Shown piece by piece: positions 12,374 to 24,186 of a DNA stretch of 64,000 nt. Made by a program: the position numbers and the translations under genes. Each line of letters opens with the position of its first letter. Position 1 is the first letter of the stretch. This DNA comes from Russula earlei (lineage: Eukaryota > Basidiomycota > Agaricomycetes > Russulales > Russulaceae): contig JAGFNK010000202.1 in NCBI GenBank assembly GCA_025769875.1, positions 23,055 to 87,054 on the forward strand, in the 5' to 3' direction. The notes beneath the pieces were generated by a model. The model saw only the letters and a program-made list of their open reading frames with translations, was not told the origin of the DNA and ran no database searches.

Positions 12374-13526
12374 TCAGCAGTGAACGATAAGCACTCCGGC
12401 ATTCCGAGGATCCAGGTAGTGTGTCAGATGACGCCTAAGACCGATTAGGGTGAGCACAGAGGACGACATACGCGACGCTCCGGCGATCCGTCACACATAC
12501 CTTTCGCAAAGCTGCTCTACAGCCGGCCGAATTTTCGCCTTGCCGTCTTTCGTGTGCAAGCCCTTGCCTAGGTAGGACGTGCCACGCCATGACCGTGACA
12601 AAACCGTTGAGAGCGCCATCTGTGGCCAACGAGTCCGTTGAAACGCGTACCGACGATGAAGTGGAGCACATTGTTCGGCCTCCTCAGGGCGGCCGACCGG
12701 ATCTCCCGCTTCGCATGCTCGACAGCTTCGTCGACGTACAAGCCGTGGAGGTCAACCGTTCCCTCGGGGCGATCCTGGCAGCACAGGGGTCGCGTGACAC
12801 GGGGCAACCGTTCGACACGATGGCCACGCACCCTGTTCTTCTCCGCGAAGATGAGCTGGGCCGCCACGCCGTTCAGACGTTTCATCTCGGACTCGTGCAC
12901 GAGAGCGTCTCGGTTGTGGCGACGCTCGGCCGCGACGTCCATCCTTTCGCGCGCGCTCTTGGCCAGGTCGCGCGACTCCATCATCATGCGATACCTGACC
13001 GTCGCTTTTTCGCGTACGTTCTCGCCGTCGAGGGCGGATAGCGTGCCCTCGTCGTGATACGAATACGAATGGGACTGGGCGTGACGGTCAGTCTGTGGCG
13101 GGACGCGAAGACGTTGAAGGGGACACGAACGGCGTGAGCAGCAGGGTAAGTATAGGTGGCCGTTGCCGCGGCCGCGGCTGCGGGACGGGATCGTCCGGTG
13201 TGAGGCGGGGCGTGGCTGGAACGGTGCGCGGAAGGATCGCGGTCTAGAGTGCGTGACTTGGCCTTGGCCTTGGCGGCAGCCTCAGCGGCGAGCTCGGGAG
13301 GGTGCTGTCTGTGAGCCGAGCGGTAGAAATCACGATGGGGATCGGGGTCGGCAGGGGTCCTGGCGGAGGTCCGGCTGCGAGAAGAGGTGGGAATGGGTGG
13401 CGATGATGTGTACGGCGGCGGGGCGGCGTTATGGCCCCGTTTGGGGTCGTCGCCGCCACTACCGAAGAAGAGGTTGTAAAGGGCGTAGCCAACGGCAGCC
13501 GCCGCGACGATGGCCAATCTCGACAT
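12374..13526 (-). CDS. DUF1771 and Smr-domain protein, copy 1
   Basis: The start at ATG 13526 gives a short hydrophobic N-terminus (LAIVAAAAVGYALYNLFFG), which could be a signal anchor. A Pro/Ser/Ala-rich disordered region follows. A DUF1771 helix pair is read at ~12830-13060, then the Smr signature GTVDLHGLYVDEAVEHAKRE at ~12690-12750. After an intron the segment GKGLHTKDGKAKIRPAVEQL (12490-12550) carries the conserved G-x-G/H region. The last exon ends LDPRNAGVLIVHC at TGA 12374-12376. Smr domains have nucleic-acid nicking or RNA-binding activity. The join at ~13090-13110 between the disordered region and DUF1771 changes frame and is unresolved (intron of unusual size, or indel). A paralogue follows at 14474-16126. 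Confidence 0.78.
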
Positions 13527-14473
13527 CTTAATGGGGCAAGGATTGGGGGGTGGGGGAGTCGTCGTTCGAGGGGAGCTGTGAACAAGCTCGGTGCGCGGGC
13601 CCTGGCGCTGCTCCGCGATTAAATACGATTACGGACGACGTGGCCCATGCGCCGAGCCAGTACATCAGAAAATATTGAAGGAACATCGATAGCCGTAAGA
13701 AGAACGCTCTAGGCGCCAGATACACAAGTGGCCGTCTTTGGTGCGGGTCGAGTCGAGAAGCTGCCGACCGGACGACGTCCGTCTTGGTATGAAACGAAGC
13801 TGTATTCGGCCACCATGTTTCACGGAGGGTGTTGTCGACGTCTGGTTTGAAGTTTGGGATGGGCGTGCGCTGTAAACATAAGGGGCGCCCAGACAGATGA
13901 CAGATAAACTCACATGTCTCGCGCGTGTGACGCGAACACTCACTCGTGTGTGTGTTTACCTGGATAGATAACAGATAAACCAATCTTGTCGTACGTAAAA
14001 AAATATGTAATAGGCTACCTGAGGTTTTCAAGCAAGGGCCATGGGGGGGGGGGGCATAAGATCGTAGTGCGGTCTGTCGGGCGCACAAAGCAACCCCGAC
14101 GGCGTCCGCGACGCCCAGCAAAGACTGCAACAACCGGCAGAGTCGTGATAAAAGCACCTTTTAATTAGACTGCAGCGTCCTCGGACTCTGACCTTTGTGG
14201 GTGACTTACTCTGCGCTTGATTCCTTGCAGGTAGGATACGAAGCACAAGCCTCAACGCAACGCGCGCCGCAATCGCGGAGTGCACAACTTGAAAATGTCA
14301 TGCATTACATGTGTCATGACGGATCGCTATATGATCCCTTCAATGGGTTCGACAACACTCCAACACCAACAACAAGCCCATACGTAAAAGAATCTAACGC
14401 ACAGCGCAAATGATCATGGAACAACAAAGCGTACATGCCACGCTGAACGATAACAAGATCAAAACCCTTCCTT
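13527..14473. other. intergenic between tandem Smr paralogues
   Basis: About 950 bp contain no family-recognisable coding sequence. Several overlapping reading frames on both strands are low quality and not called. A G11 homopolymer lies at about 14043-14053. The 3' part is the downstream region of the second Smr copy. Confidence 0.45.
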
Positions 14474-16126
14474 TCAATCCAAATAAACCAAAAACCTTCC
14501 AGCGTTCTCCGGATCCAGAGAGTTCTTCAGCCGGCGTCTTATGAGGACAGGAGTGAGTGTGCAGAATGCATGATTCTGATTTCAACGTACTCGTTACAGA
14601 GCTTTTCCAAAGCTGGCCGAAGTTTCGAAACACCGCCGTCGGCATGCCACCCTCTTCCTGAGGATGGAACCAATAGTCATTGATCGATTCAGAACCAAGC
14701 TCGCTGAAAAGACGCACCGACGATGAAGCAGACCATGTTGTCGTTCCTATACATAGCAGATTGAATCTCCTCCTTTGCGTACTCAACGGCCTCATTTGCA
14801 TAAAGCCCGTGAAGATCAACCGTTCCTTCCTGATGAGCCTAGCACAAAAGGTTGAGAATGACACCACCACCTCAATTAATGGTTGCGTACCTTGTTGTTC
14901 TCCCTGAAGATGATCTTGGCCGCTCTCTTATTCAGGTTCTTCTTCTTGCTCTCGTGCGAGTTGGCTTCCTGTTTGCATGTACGTTCAACCCCGTAGTCTC
15001 TCGTATTGCGCGCGCTCTTGGCCCGGTCGAGTGCCTGCCGCATCTCACGGTCACTGCGTCGCGCTTGCTCCCGTAGTTGCCTGGCGGCCTCCATATTTTC
15101 GGCGTTTACGGCATCTGGCACGCAGTTCTGAGACTGCGAAGTAACATGGGATGATGAACTTGCGCCGCGATAATGATAATCCGAATTGGATGAAGAGGAG
15201 AGTGTGCGGGAATGAGTCAGAGGAGATCCAAGGACACCGACGCAGGCGGTATCAGGGGACGGTGTCCGCTCGCAGGAATGAGAAGGCAGAGCGGGCGAGT
15301 AGGCCACGTCAGCCAGACGGGACTCGTCTGCGTCGCATGAGACGGTACGGGAGCGATGATGGCCATCGCCGTAGTCAGTCGTTGCATAAGTTCTGACTGG
15401 ACTGTGGCTGGCCCTGGGAGAAGTCGGAGGAGACGGATAGGAAGTAGGAATGCGACTAGAAGTCAGGCGGGTCTGATGAGACTCGGCAGGCGAGGCAAGC
15501 TTGGATCGATGAAGGCCGTTGTCCTGATCAACGGTTGCAGGTCTGGTTACTGCAGTCAAACCGAGGGGGGTGGAGATCGTTTGAGTCGAATAAGAAGCAT
15601 GCGTACGAGCAGAAGTAGGGAGTGTCCGACGAGTCTCCTCAGCATGTGAGGTGGAGGTGATGTGGGTGTTGCCAACGCGGTCGGTAGGGGTCACGTGAAC
15701 AGTGTCGGTAGGAGTCGGGTGTGTTTGGCGAGACAGCTCAGCTTGAGAAGTAAAACTGGAACGATACCCCGATAAATCGTGATCTGGGGTTGCGAGGTTT
15801 GCCGGGGCCTTGGCGTTGGCCTCAGCAGCGCGCGCGTAAATCGACGGCTGCTGATAAGAAGGCCGCGTGTGGGTCGGAGCCGAAGAGGTCCAAGTCGAGT
15901 GAGAGGCGTTATCATAGGTCGGAGTGACTTTCGAACGGGACGGCGCAGGAGTTTCGACAGTGGTCTGGCTGCGAGAAGAAGAGCCAGAGGTGGGAGGCGC
16001 GTCCGCATAATACACCCTGCGGCCCTCGGCGTTATAATAATGATTACCAGGTTTGGGTTTGCCACCGCTCGAGAGGACGCTACTACCAAAGAAATAGTTC
16101 CAAGCAGCAGTGATGAGAGAAGTCAT
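14474..16126 (-). CDS. DUF1771 and Smr-domain protein, copy 2
   Basis: This is a paralogue of the 12374-13526 gene in the same orientation. The start at ATG 16126 gives a short hydrophobic segment (ITAAWNYFFGSS) like copy 1. A much longer Ser/Thr/Pro-rich disordered region of ~270 residues follows. A clear DUF1771 lies at 14880-15090 (basic, REQARRSDREMRQALDRAKS onward), with the Smr motif GTVDLHGLYANEAVEYAKEE at ~14770-14830. After an intron comes GRGWHADGGVSKLRPALEKL at ~14595-14660. The final exon ends AGRFLVYLD at TGA 14474-14476. The GKGLHT position of copy 1 is GRGWHA here, so the loop has diverged. Introns at ~14663-14735 and ~14540-14595 have GT-AG ends. Confidence 0.8.
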
Positions 16127-16756
16127 GTTCGTGAATGGGGATTTACTCGAAAGTTCCGAAGGAGCACCGTTCGGTTCGAGGCAGTATAAATATGGGCCCC
16201 TGAATTACGTACCAGGCGGCGCCATGCGCTGCTGTGTGCTGTGTAAATACTACATTTGGGTCCATCGTGGTTGGTAGGCAGCGAGTTATGTATGGTAGAA
16301 ATAGCGCCCACACCGGGAAGGCCCTCAAGGTGATGCATTATTTGAATATGCGACATGAAAGGTGAGACTGGCGACGTTGTCCTTTAAAGAGCAAGGAGTG
16401 AGTGGCACTGGCCTGCCAGAGGGGATGAGAACAGGGTCAGGCCCTTGGATCACATCGTGGGTCGAATATGCTGGGCCTAATGGTCCTCTGTAGCAATACA
16501 TACTCTGTAACCTGCTGATGGGCAAGAACCATCCCTCTAAACATCTAACTTCAAGTCAGATTCTGGTCCGCGTTAGCATTTTTCGGGACACCGTGGGACT
16601 TGGGTGGCGCACTAAAATCCAGGCACAACGTCACTCCGATGTCTCCCTAGTCCCTCTCCCCGCCTCAAACTCTGATCCCACTCGTCATTTCTCTTTCCTG
16701 CGCCGTGCCAAACTCTGGTACGCGTCTCTTACATGCACGAAGCAACCCCCAACCCG
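16127..16756. other. intergenic
   Basis: About 630 bp lie between the Smr copy 2 start (minus) and the muskelin stop (minus). It carries the Smr promoter, with a TATA-like TATAAATA at ~16185. Nothing else was recognised. Confidence 0.45.
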
Positions 16757-19700
16757 TCAATCTCCCCCACCTTCCGCATACCAGTTAATCACTTGCACCA
16801 AGTCCGCTGACGGTTCTTTTGCCTCTTGAGGGAAAAACACCATCAGTTGCTGGAACACCTCACTACGCTCCCGGAACGTTTCGGCGGTCCCGGTTGCCGG
16901 AGGGGGTGCGGGCGTGGCGGGGGAAGCCGTGGGGCGCCCAATGAGGGGCGCAAGGAGCTCACGCAGTACTTCGCCTTCTGCGGAGGCGTGGTCCGCGACC
17001 TCGGCGACCTCCGTCTGGAGGAATCGAAGGGCTTGCACGGCAGGAAGCGTCGTGCAAGCTTCGCGGAACCTTTTACGTGCGACGTTAGACATCGTCCGTG
17101 ACAGTGCAGTGCAGAGAGCCGCGTACTGTTGACATCGGATCCGGAACGTGCCGCGTCGTACAATCTCCTCGCGCGCCGGTCTATAAGCGAACAAAGCTGC
17201 TTAACAGGGTTGCAAGGCACACGAAAACCGAGAGCACGGCTAGCTCACCGCGAGAGCGACATGCTCCAAAAGTCATCCAACCTCTGCTCCGTCAGGGCGT
17301 CGTTTCCGTGGACGTGGTCGCCCAAAGCGCCACTCTCCAGCAAGCGCCCCGCGTTCCCACCATGCAAGTATGCGGTACGTGTCCGTGAGTCGTAGACGAC
17401 CTGATGCGCGTAGCGCGCAGGTGGTACGCCCTCGGGTTGCACCGTCGCAGGCTGTGTACGCGTCCAGGCGCCAGGCTTCGAAGAGTAACGGAAAACCCAG
17501 TGTTCCCCATCGAGCCGTGGAACGAGAGTTGTTCGGTTGCGCTTCAAACCACAGAACCTGGGAAATACGCCGTGAGCAGCTGGAGAACAAAAAGAAATGC
17601 AAGCCAGGGCGCTCACACATAAACCTCCGTCAGGGTGGGATCGATCACCGCCCGTTGCGCAAACATTTTGTCGGGGCCACTGGATGCGGTGAAGTTCGAG
17701 AAGAGTTCGGTGCTGGTATTTGTGTCGAGGTTGAACACGTGCATGTCAGAAAGGTGACTTGCGCCGTCCTCCATGCCGCCAAATATATAAAGAGCGTGTT
17801 CGTTCGGTTCAAATACCATGGAATGACCTGAGCGACCGTCTCAGCCTTGTCCGAGTTCGCGTCAAACCTGCGCACGCACCAAACCTATGAGTGAGCGAAC
17901 GCAACGCAGCCGGCGTACCCTTGAATCTGTCCACACCCCGTCAACCAGAGGCCGCGCGATGGAGGAATAAGACAGCCCACGGTAACTGGGACCACCCTCT
18001 CGTGGCTACATCATAGCAATAAAGCCCTGAGAACTTGGGCGCCTCGGACGACCAGTCATTCACGCGGCCACCGCAGACGTAGAGACGTCCACGCGCCGAG
18101 TCCATGGCCATTTGGTGATCGATGATCCACGGCGGCCCACCCGACGTCTACGGGGACGGTCAAGGAACGCAGACGACGACGAAAGCGCTCAATACCTCCG
18201 TATTTGACGAAAGCAGCTCCCAAGTCCCCGCAGCGTCACCGCGCGTGTGATACGCGTAGAAATCGGCGCGTTGCGTCGACGACGACGACGACGCTGGCGG
18301 CTGACCGGCGCCTGCGCCTGCGCCGGCGGCGTCCGAACTCCGCGCCCGCGACGCGTCGTTCTCTCTCAGATCGTCGTCGCTGACCCCGAGACATCCGAGC
18401 AGGTAGATGCACCCCGTCCCCGCGTCGAACGCCATCTTGTGGCACGAGCGTCGGCCGGGCCAGACCCCGTCGTCGTGCTCGTGCTCGGGCCGCGGCACGA
18501 CGCGCCACCGGCCCTCGGCGATCGGGTACACCCAAAAGTCGTCCAGGGTGCGCTCGCCGTCCCAGCCGCCGTAGAGGTATATCCTGCCCGCGGCCTCGTC
18601 GATGCACATCGCGTGGCCCCCGCGCTGCCGAGGCGCGTCGCCGTCCGCGCTCGCGCCGCACAGGCGCGCCCATGTCGCCTGCGCGGGCGCCTCGCGCGCG
18701 AACTCGTCGAACAGGCCCGCGTCTGCGGCGAGCTGCAGCACGAGCCCGGCTTCAGCCCAGTCACCGTCGGACACCACGGCGTCATAGAGCCGTGTGACGA
18801 GCGGGTGCTCGAGCTGAACGTCTGCGCTTGCGGCGAGAGCCCTGAATGACGCCATGAGGCGGCGCGAGCGTAGGTGTTTGAGGATGTGTCGGAGGGCCGT
18901 GGCCTCCATGTACTGCGGTACCTTGTCATCTTCGACCGAAAAAAAAAAAATCGTCATGTCCGCGCATACCGCTTCATGCCGCTGCTCGATCTCCTTCACG
19001 TAGCTCTCGCTGTCGAACCCAAAGATGGAAACGAACCAAATAGAGATATGAAAGCTGTGACTATAGGCGCTGTAGGGGTCGCGAGGTATCAGCGGTCCTG
19101 CGGCCAGGGAGAGACGAATGTCGCCGCACGATATGGGGACGATTTTTAGGTACCGGCTGGGAAAAGGCACACCCTCCCTGTTTGTATGTCGCAAGGGGAA
19201 GGTCTCGGGCACGGTGTCATCTTTGAGAGTGGTCGAGAGGACTTCAGTCATGCGATCCTCCGTCAGGCCGACCCAAATCTTGAATTCCTTCATATTGCAT
19301 GGGTGCTCTGAACATCTGGGTCAGGATATGTCGTGGGTCGAGGGTGCTAATCGCCTACGCTTGTAGTGCTAGAGGAGGCGGTGGAACGAGACAAGGTTAT
19401 TGGCGGGGATGTTTGAAGTCCTCCCGGGAAGGAGACGTACCTTTCCAAAGGCTATGCTATCTTGAGAGGGCGTCTGAGTAACAGTCTGGCCTAGGATGGG
19501 ATCAGGAACTCACCAATAACGCTAAGTGCGTCGAGCCGTAAAAGAATCCACTGCTTTACACTCGGGTTCTCGTGTTGCCCACTCCACCGGCTATTCGGGT
19601 CTGTGGGCGCGTCGATCATGATATTCTCCTGCGACATAGTGATTGCTATGTTCTGAGCCCCCGGCGATAGTGTATGACAATTTTGTGGATTGTGTGGCGC

Positions 19701-19766
19701 CATTCGCGGACATATTGGCCATGGACGATCGGGTCGTTGTAAAATAGCATTGGCGTCAGAGCGCAC
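16757..19766 (-). CDS. Muskelin homologue (discoidin-like, LisH/CTLH, kelch)
   Basis: Muskelin is a substrate-binding subunit of the CTLH/GID E3 ubiquitin ligase. The start at ATG 19766 leads into the muskelin N-terminal fold: DPNSRWSGQHENPSVKQWIL, then a small exon encoding TPSQDSIAFGK (~19442-19475), then CNMKEFKIWVGLTEDRMTEV. A LisH/CTLH-like helical region is encoded at ~18680-18910 (ALRHILKHLRSRRLMASFRA). Kelch repeats follow with RGGHAMCIDEAAGRIYLYGG and related GG-plus-W blocks at ~17250-18620. The muskelin C-terminal domain is recognisable at 16757-17194 (LPAVQALRFLQTEVAEVADH and FFPQEA). An A12 run at 18939-18950 (poly-T on the coding strand) probably marks an intron. Domain order matches full-length muskelin. 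At least eight introns are needed and several internal edges are approximate. Confidence 0.87.
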
Positions 19767-20080
19767 AGATGTGGACCGTTTCAGTCATGCGAAATCTCCT
19801 TGGAGACGAGCGTGATATCAGCCCAACGATAACTTAACTTAAACAGAACATTGCTTCAACCGGGAACCATACACGCACAATGCTACAGGTCTGACGGGGA
19901 ACACGCAACACAAAAAACAACACAAAATAATAAGACGGGAAAGTAAAAAGCATTGATAGGCGGCGAATGTATGACAGGAAAGGACATCAACTTGCGTTCA
20001 GAATGATGCGGAGGTGGTAATTATGTACAAGGTGGAGTGGAACCAGGAGCATCGGACACGGTTGTAAGTGCGACGGTAGA
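19767..20080. other. intergenic
   Basis: This stretch carries the muskelin promoter side and the CCR4 3' flank. It has an A-rich tract near 19905-19935 (ACACAAAAAACAACACAAAA). No gene was recognised. Confidence 0.45.
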
Positions 20081-22420
20081 TCATGCGTGAGACGGGTTCG
20101 GAAAAACCGGGGGCGGCCGCGCGACACCGTCGCGCGGCGGTTTGACGCGAAACTCTCCAAGGATGGGGATGTGGCTGCCGATGCAGTTGTCAGCTATGTG
20201 TGGCATGGACATTGACGGGAAGAAAAAGAAAACATACTCGGAAGGGTTATGAGCATCCGGAAACCCAACCACTTTCTCCAAGTACCCACGATCCACCTCG
20301 CTCAACACAGCGTTGACGGACAGTGTGGCAGTTGAGTACCAGATATAGTCGATGGCACCGTGGAAGCTTGGTGTGTAGTTTGTGAGGGGTAGCTCGCCGA
20401 TGCCAGCATATGCGCTCTTCAACCCCAATCGATGCCGAAGGCCGTCGCTTGTGTATCTGCCATATGAGTGTGACAGGAAATCCGGGTGATCCCCCGGAAG
20501 CACGCCGTTTGTAAGAAACTCATACACGCCGCTACCCGGGACAGAGTTGTAGTCTCCACTGATGATGATCGGAATCTTCGTTCCATCCGAGTACGTCGGC
20601 GGAGGTTTCGCCGATGATCCGTCGGACGGCGGGCGCGGTGGATATTTGGCAAAGTCATTCGCGACCTTCTCCACCTCATCGACAAGAAGCGCGACCTGCA
20701 CCAGCTTCACATCGCTATATTTCGGATCCCAGCAAATGTGCGCATTTGCGATGACGTGCCGTGTACCTGTCTCGATGTTTTCAAACAGGCAGATGACAGC
20801 GATGTCACTCCGGATCAGAACCCGATTGAACATGTCATCCGTTTTCTTGAAATCCGGCCGCTGCATCGCCACTGTACTGAATTCGAGGGGGTGCTGCTCC
20901 ACCAGCTGGTATCTGCCAGATTGATCAGGTTACTGCACAGGAAGACCGAATGTGGCATACGTACTTGGATCTGTTGAAGAAAATCGCACTTCCGTCTACC
21001 AGCCTGCGATCCGCCTCGTTCATCGTCTTGTAGCGAGACTTGGGATAATACACTCCTTCATATCCTTCGGCCACGAGCTTAGGGACAAAATACTCCTCGT
21101 ATTGTGCAGTTTGAACCTCCTGCAGGCAGAGGAAGTCTGCTTGGTGCTTGAGGAGCTCGGCCATGATGAGGTCGCGGCGGTAGCTCCATTCAAGAGCCCA
21201 AGAAGGGGTGTATCCGTACAACCGTTCTGTTGCATACATCTCGCACAGGATATTGAAACACAAGACACTGAACACCTCTACATTCGAGTCTTCGAGGAGT
21301 GCTTCGCGTTCCCCTGGCGCAAGGAGGTCACGCAGAGAGCGGGGGGGTGGCTGGGCCGGGATTGGGCATGAGTCGCGCAAGAAGGAGATGAGGGCCGGAG
21401 TGCCCTCCTTCTGCACGATCGCCTTGAGAGAGGGTTCAAGCGGATTTCCCTCAATACCGAGCGTTTGTAGCTGGTGCAAGGTACCAAGTTCTGGGGGAAT
21501 ACTGGCTATGTGGTTGTCAAAGAGGTACAGTTCCTTGAGTTTGGTGAGCATGCCCATCTCTGGTGGGAGTGTTTGAAGGTTGTTGCCCGAGAGGTCGAGG
21601 AGCTCGAGATGTCGTAACCTGGCAATCTCCGGGGGAATTGTGGTGAGGGCGTTGTGGTTGAGATAGAGATTGATGAGAAATGTAAAGGAGAAGAGGCCGG
21701 ACGTTGGGGGGAGGTGCTTTATCTGTACGCCACCCATGTCAAGCGAGCTCCAGCTATTTTCGGGTGGTTTAGCAGCAGTTGGACGAGGAGCCTCGGCGAC
21801 GGGCGCCACAGTGGATGAGGGATGGTTGACAGAGGAGATAGCGCCATTCGTGGAGGATTCTCCACTTGGGCTTGGACTAATTCCATTCTCTACACCATCT
21901 GATTCTTTTGTGACGGCTTCGGGTGGGGGCTTGTTGGGATTGGTGATGGGAATGGCGGACTTGGTTACGGTGCGGGATGCCATAGCGCTGGCGCGAGCGC
22001 GATGATGAGGCGACCGAGATGCACGAATCATCTGGTGAAATTGAGAATAGTGGGTCGTAAAATCCATGGTGCGAGAAAATAATGACGCACCTCGCATTTG
22101 AGTAACTGCTGCTGCCAATGAGGTGTGATAATCTGACTCGAGGCGCTTCCCGGTGATCCCTGTCCAACACCAAGGGATTGTCCGAGGACGTTGACGGCGA
22201 CGCCTCCATTTGAAGGTGGGGAGGGGTAATGTGAGATGGAGTTCTGGTGGTGATGAAGCGACTGCATGTGATGAGGCATATTTCCGTTTGTGTAGAGGGG
22301 ATAACCGGGAGAAGGCGGGGGTGGACCGAAGGGATGGGTGGGACGAGCCCAAGGCGATGGGTCCGGATGAGTTGAGGACAGCTTGTGGGCGATGCCCGGG
22401 GATTGCTGAGGATAGTACAT
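20081..22420 (-). CDS. CCR4: CCR4 deadenylase, LRR and EEP nuclease
   Basis: This is the catalytic poly(A) exonuclease of the CCR4-NOT complex. The start at ATG 22420 (MYYPQQSPG) gives a Pro/Gln/His-rich disordered N-terminus. After an intron near 22020-22085 comes the LRR block at 21480-21760 (LYLNHNALTTIPPEIARL, LDLSGNNLQTLPPEMG, LYLFDNHIASIPPELG), which contacts NOT1. The endonuclease/exonuclease/phosphatase domain follows, with catalytic motifs FNILCEMYA (~21255), LCLQEVQ (~21130), SGDYNSVPGS (~20545) and AIDYIWYS (~20340). The final D-HIPI motif is restored by splicing out ~20170-20240. An intron at ~20915-20965 joins the two EEP halves. All expected catalytic residues are present. It diverges from MVD1 across ~330 bp. 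Confidence 0.93.
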
Positions 22421-22749
22421 GGCATTGGCGGGTGGCCTGACGGACTGGGGATGGGTGGTGATGTTTCAAGAATGAAATAATTGATGCCGAGTAAGCCTGG
22501 ATGAAGGGGTTAGCATGAGGAGTGAGAAGGGAGAGAACGTACCAAGCAGATATCGTAGGAGGATTAGCACCAGCGAGTTGTCCTCGACGGGGTCGAAAAG
22601 TGACAACGAGCTGTCACACGTAACGTGACGATGGACGAGCTTAGCTTGGTCATCGTTCGGTTCACAGATTACATTACCAGCGCACTATTCGCATTCTCAT
22701 TTGCATATTAAACTGCCCTCTCCCATCCCCCTTCTCTATCCACAACAAC
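22421..22749. promoter_or_regulatory. bidirectional intergenic region (CCR4 / MVD1)
   Basis: The 329 bp between two divergent starts must contain both promoters. A pyrimidine-rich tract precedes the MVD1 start. A CATATTA element at ~22703 is a possible TATA-like site, but this is a visual guess. Confidence 0.4.
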
Positions 22750-24051
22750 ATGGCACTATACCAGGCCACCGTGTCCGCGCCCGTCAACATCGCTTGCATA
22801 AAGTGAGACATCTTATTGTGTTGCTTCGTGGCCCTCACATCTCCCCAATTAGGTATTGGGGAAAGCGTGACACCAAGCTCATCCTGCCCACAAACTCCTC
22901 CCTTTCCGTCACTCTCGATCAGGATCACCTTCGTTCGACCACCACTTCGCGTGCAGACCCTTCGTTCGACAAGGACCGCCTATGGCTCAACGGCAAAGAA
23001 GAGTCTATAGAGGCCGGTGGACGCCTTGCCACTTGCATTTCAGAATTGAAGCGCCTACGTGCCGTTGTCGAAGCGCAAAACCCTACCGCACCCAAGGTAT
23101 TCCCCTTTTGCTTCTACCCAGGCGTTCTCATTCGAATTCGCTTCCGTCCCCTAGCTCTCAACCTACTCGGTACACATCGCTTCTCGTAACAACTTCCCCA
23201 CAGCAGCCGGCCTGGCATCCTCTGCCTCCGGCTTCGCTGCCCTTGTCGCATCGCTCGCGGCTCTCTACGAGCTTCCCGCAAACCCCTCTCAGCTCTCTGT
23301 CATTGCCCGGCAGGGGTCTGGCTCTGCATGCCGCTCGCTGTTTGGTGGCTTTGTCGCGTGGGAAATGGGCTCCGCACCTGATGGCTCGGACTCCCTCGCG
23401 GTCGAAGTTGCCCCTCGCGAGCACTGGCCGGACATCCACGCGCTCATCTGTGTCGTCTCGGACGACAAGAAGGGCACATCATCTACCTCGGGCATGCAGC
23501 GCACCGTCGAAACGTCTCCCTTGCTCCAGCATCGCATTGCGCAGGTAGTCCCCGCACGTATGGACTCGATAAAGGACGCTATTCTGCGCCGCGATTTCCC
23601 GACGTTTGCGCGTATCACTATGCAGGATTCCAACCAGTTCCACGCTGTCGCGCTCGATACAGAGCCGCCCATCTTTTACCTTAACGACGTCTCGCGCGCC
23701 ATCATCGCGATCATAACAGAGTACAACCGTGCCGCTGGTGCCATCAAAGCCGCCTATACCTATGACGCCGGCCCCAACGCGGTAATCTACGCCCCGAAGG
23801 AGAACATTAAAGAGATAGTCGAACTGTTGTTGCGCTACTTCCCGCAAGCCCAACCGTTCCCGGACCCGTTCGCTCTCCATGTGGACAACCAGGGTAGTAT
23901 ACCGGATGGCTTCAACGAAAAGGTGGCAAAACCATTCCCGGTGGCAAGCGTGAAGGGATTCATTCACACGCGTGTGGGCGACGGGCCTCGAAAACTGAGC
24001 GCTGAGGAGGCGCTACTTGGGTCAAATGGGTTCCCGACATTTTTGGCATGA
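22750..24051 (+). CDS. MVD1: Diphosphomevalonate decarboxylase
   Basis: MVD1 (ERG19) converts mevalonate diphosphate to isopentenyl diphosphate with ATP, the step after ERG8. Translation starts at ATG 22750 in a good context (CAACAACATGG). The protein begins [20 protein letters not shown], the family N-terminus split by an intron at ~22804-22853. The conserved [12 protein letters not shown] block follows. After a second intron (~23097-23150) comes the GHMP motif [19 protein letters not shown] (~23190-23245). Downstream are [19 protein letters not shown] (~23310) and the C-terminal block ending [11 protein letters not shown] at TGA 24051. Asn, Ser and Asp positions expected for catalysis are present. 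Length (~395 aa after splicing) is normal. A pterin-dehydratase-like gene starts 135 bp downstream on the same strand. Confidence 0.95.
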
Positions 24052-24186
24052 TCTGTGGTATTTCCGGTGTAATATTTAGTGTAGAACGAACTTAGATTGG
24101 AACGAACGTAGATTGTAGACGTGATCGTGCCCACGTGATTTTTTTATTATTTGTCAGTCATCAGATTAAGCAGAACGACGACGCAG

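Noticed and set aside
12039..12383. 114-codon plus-strand frame after the GTPase gene
   Set aside because: Composition is not protein-like, it overlaps the Smr 3' end and shows no domain.
13528..14157. 209-codon minus-strand frame between the Smr genes
   Set aside because: Low-complexity, no recognisable family, and it spans the promoter of copy 1.
2632..24051. Terpenoid biosynthetic gene cluster
   Set aside because: Only the two primary mevalonate genes are present; no terpene synthase, prenyltransferase, P450 or cluster regulator lies between them.
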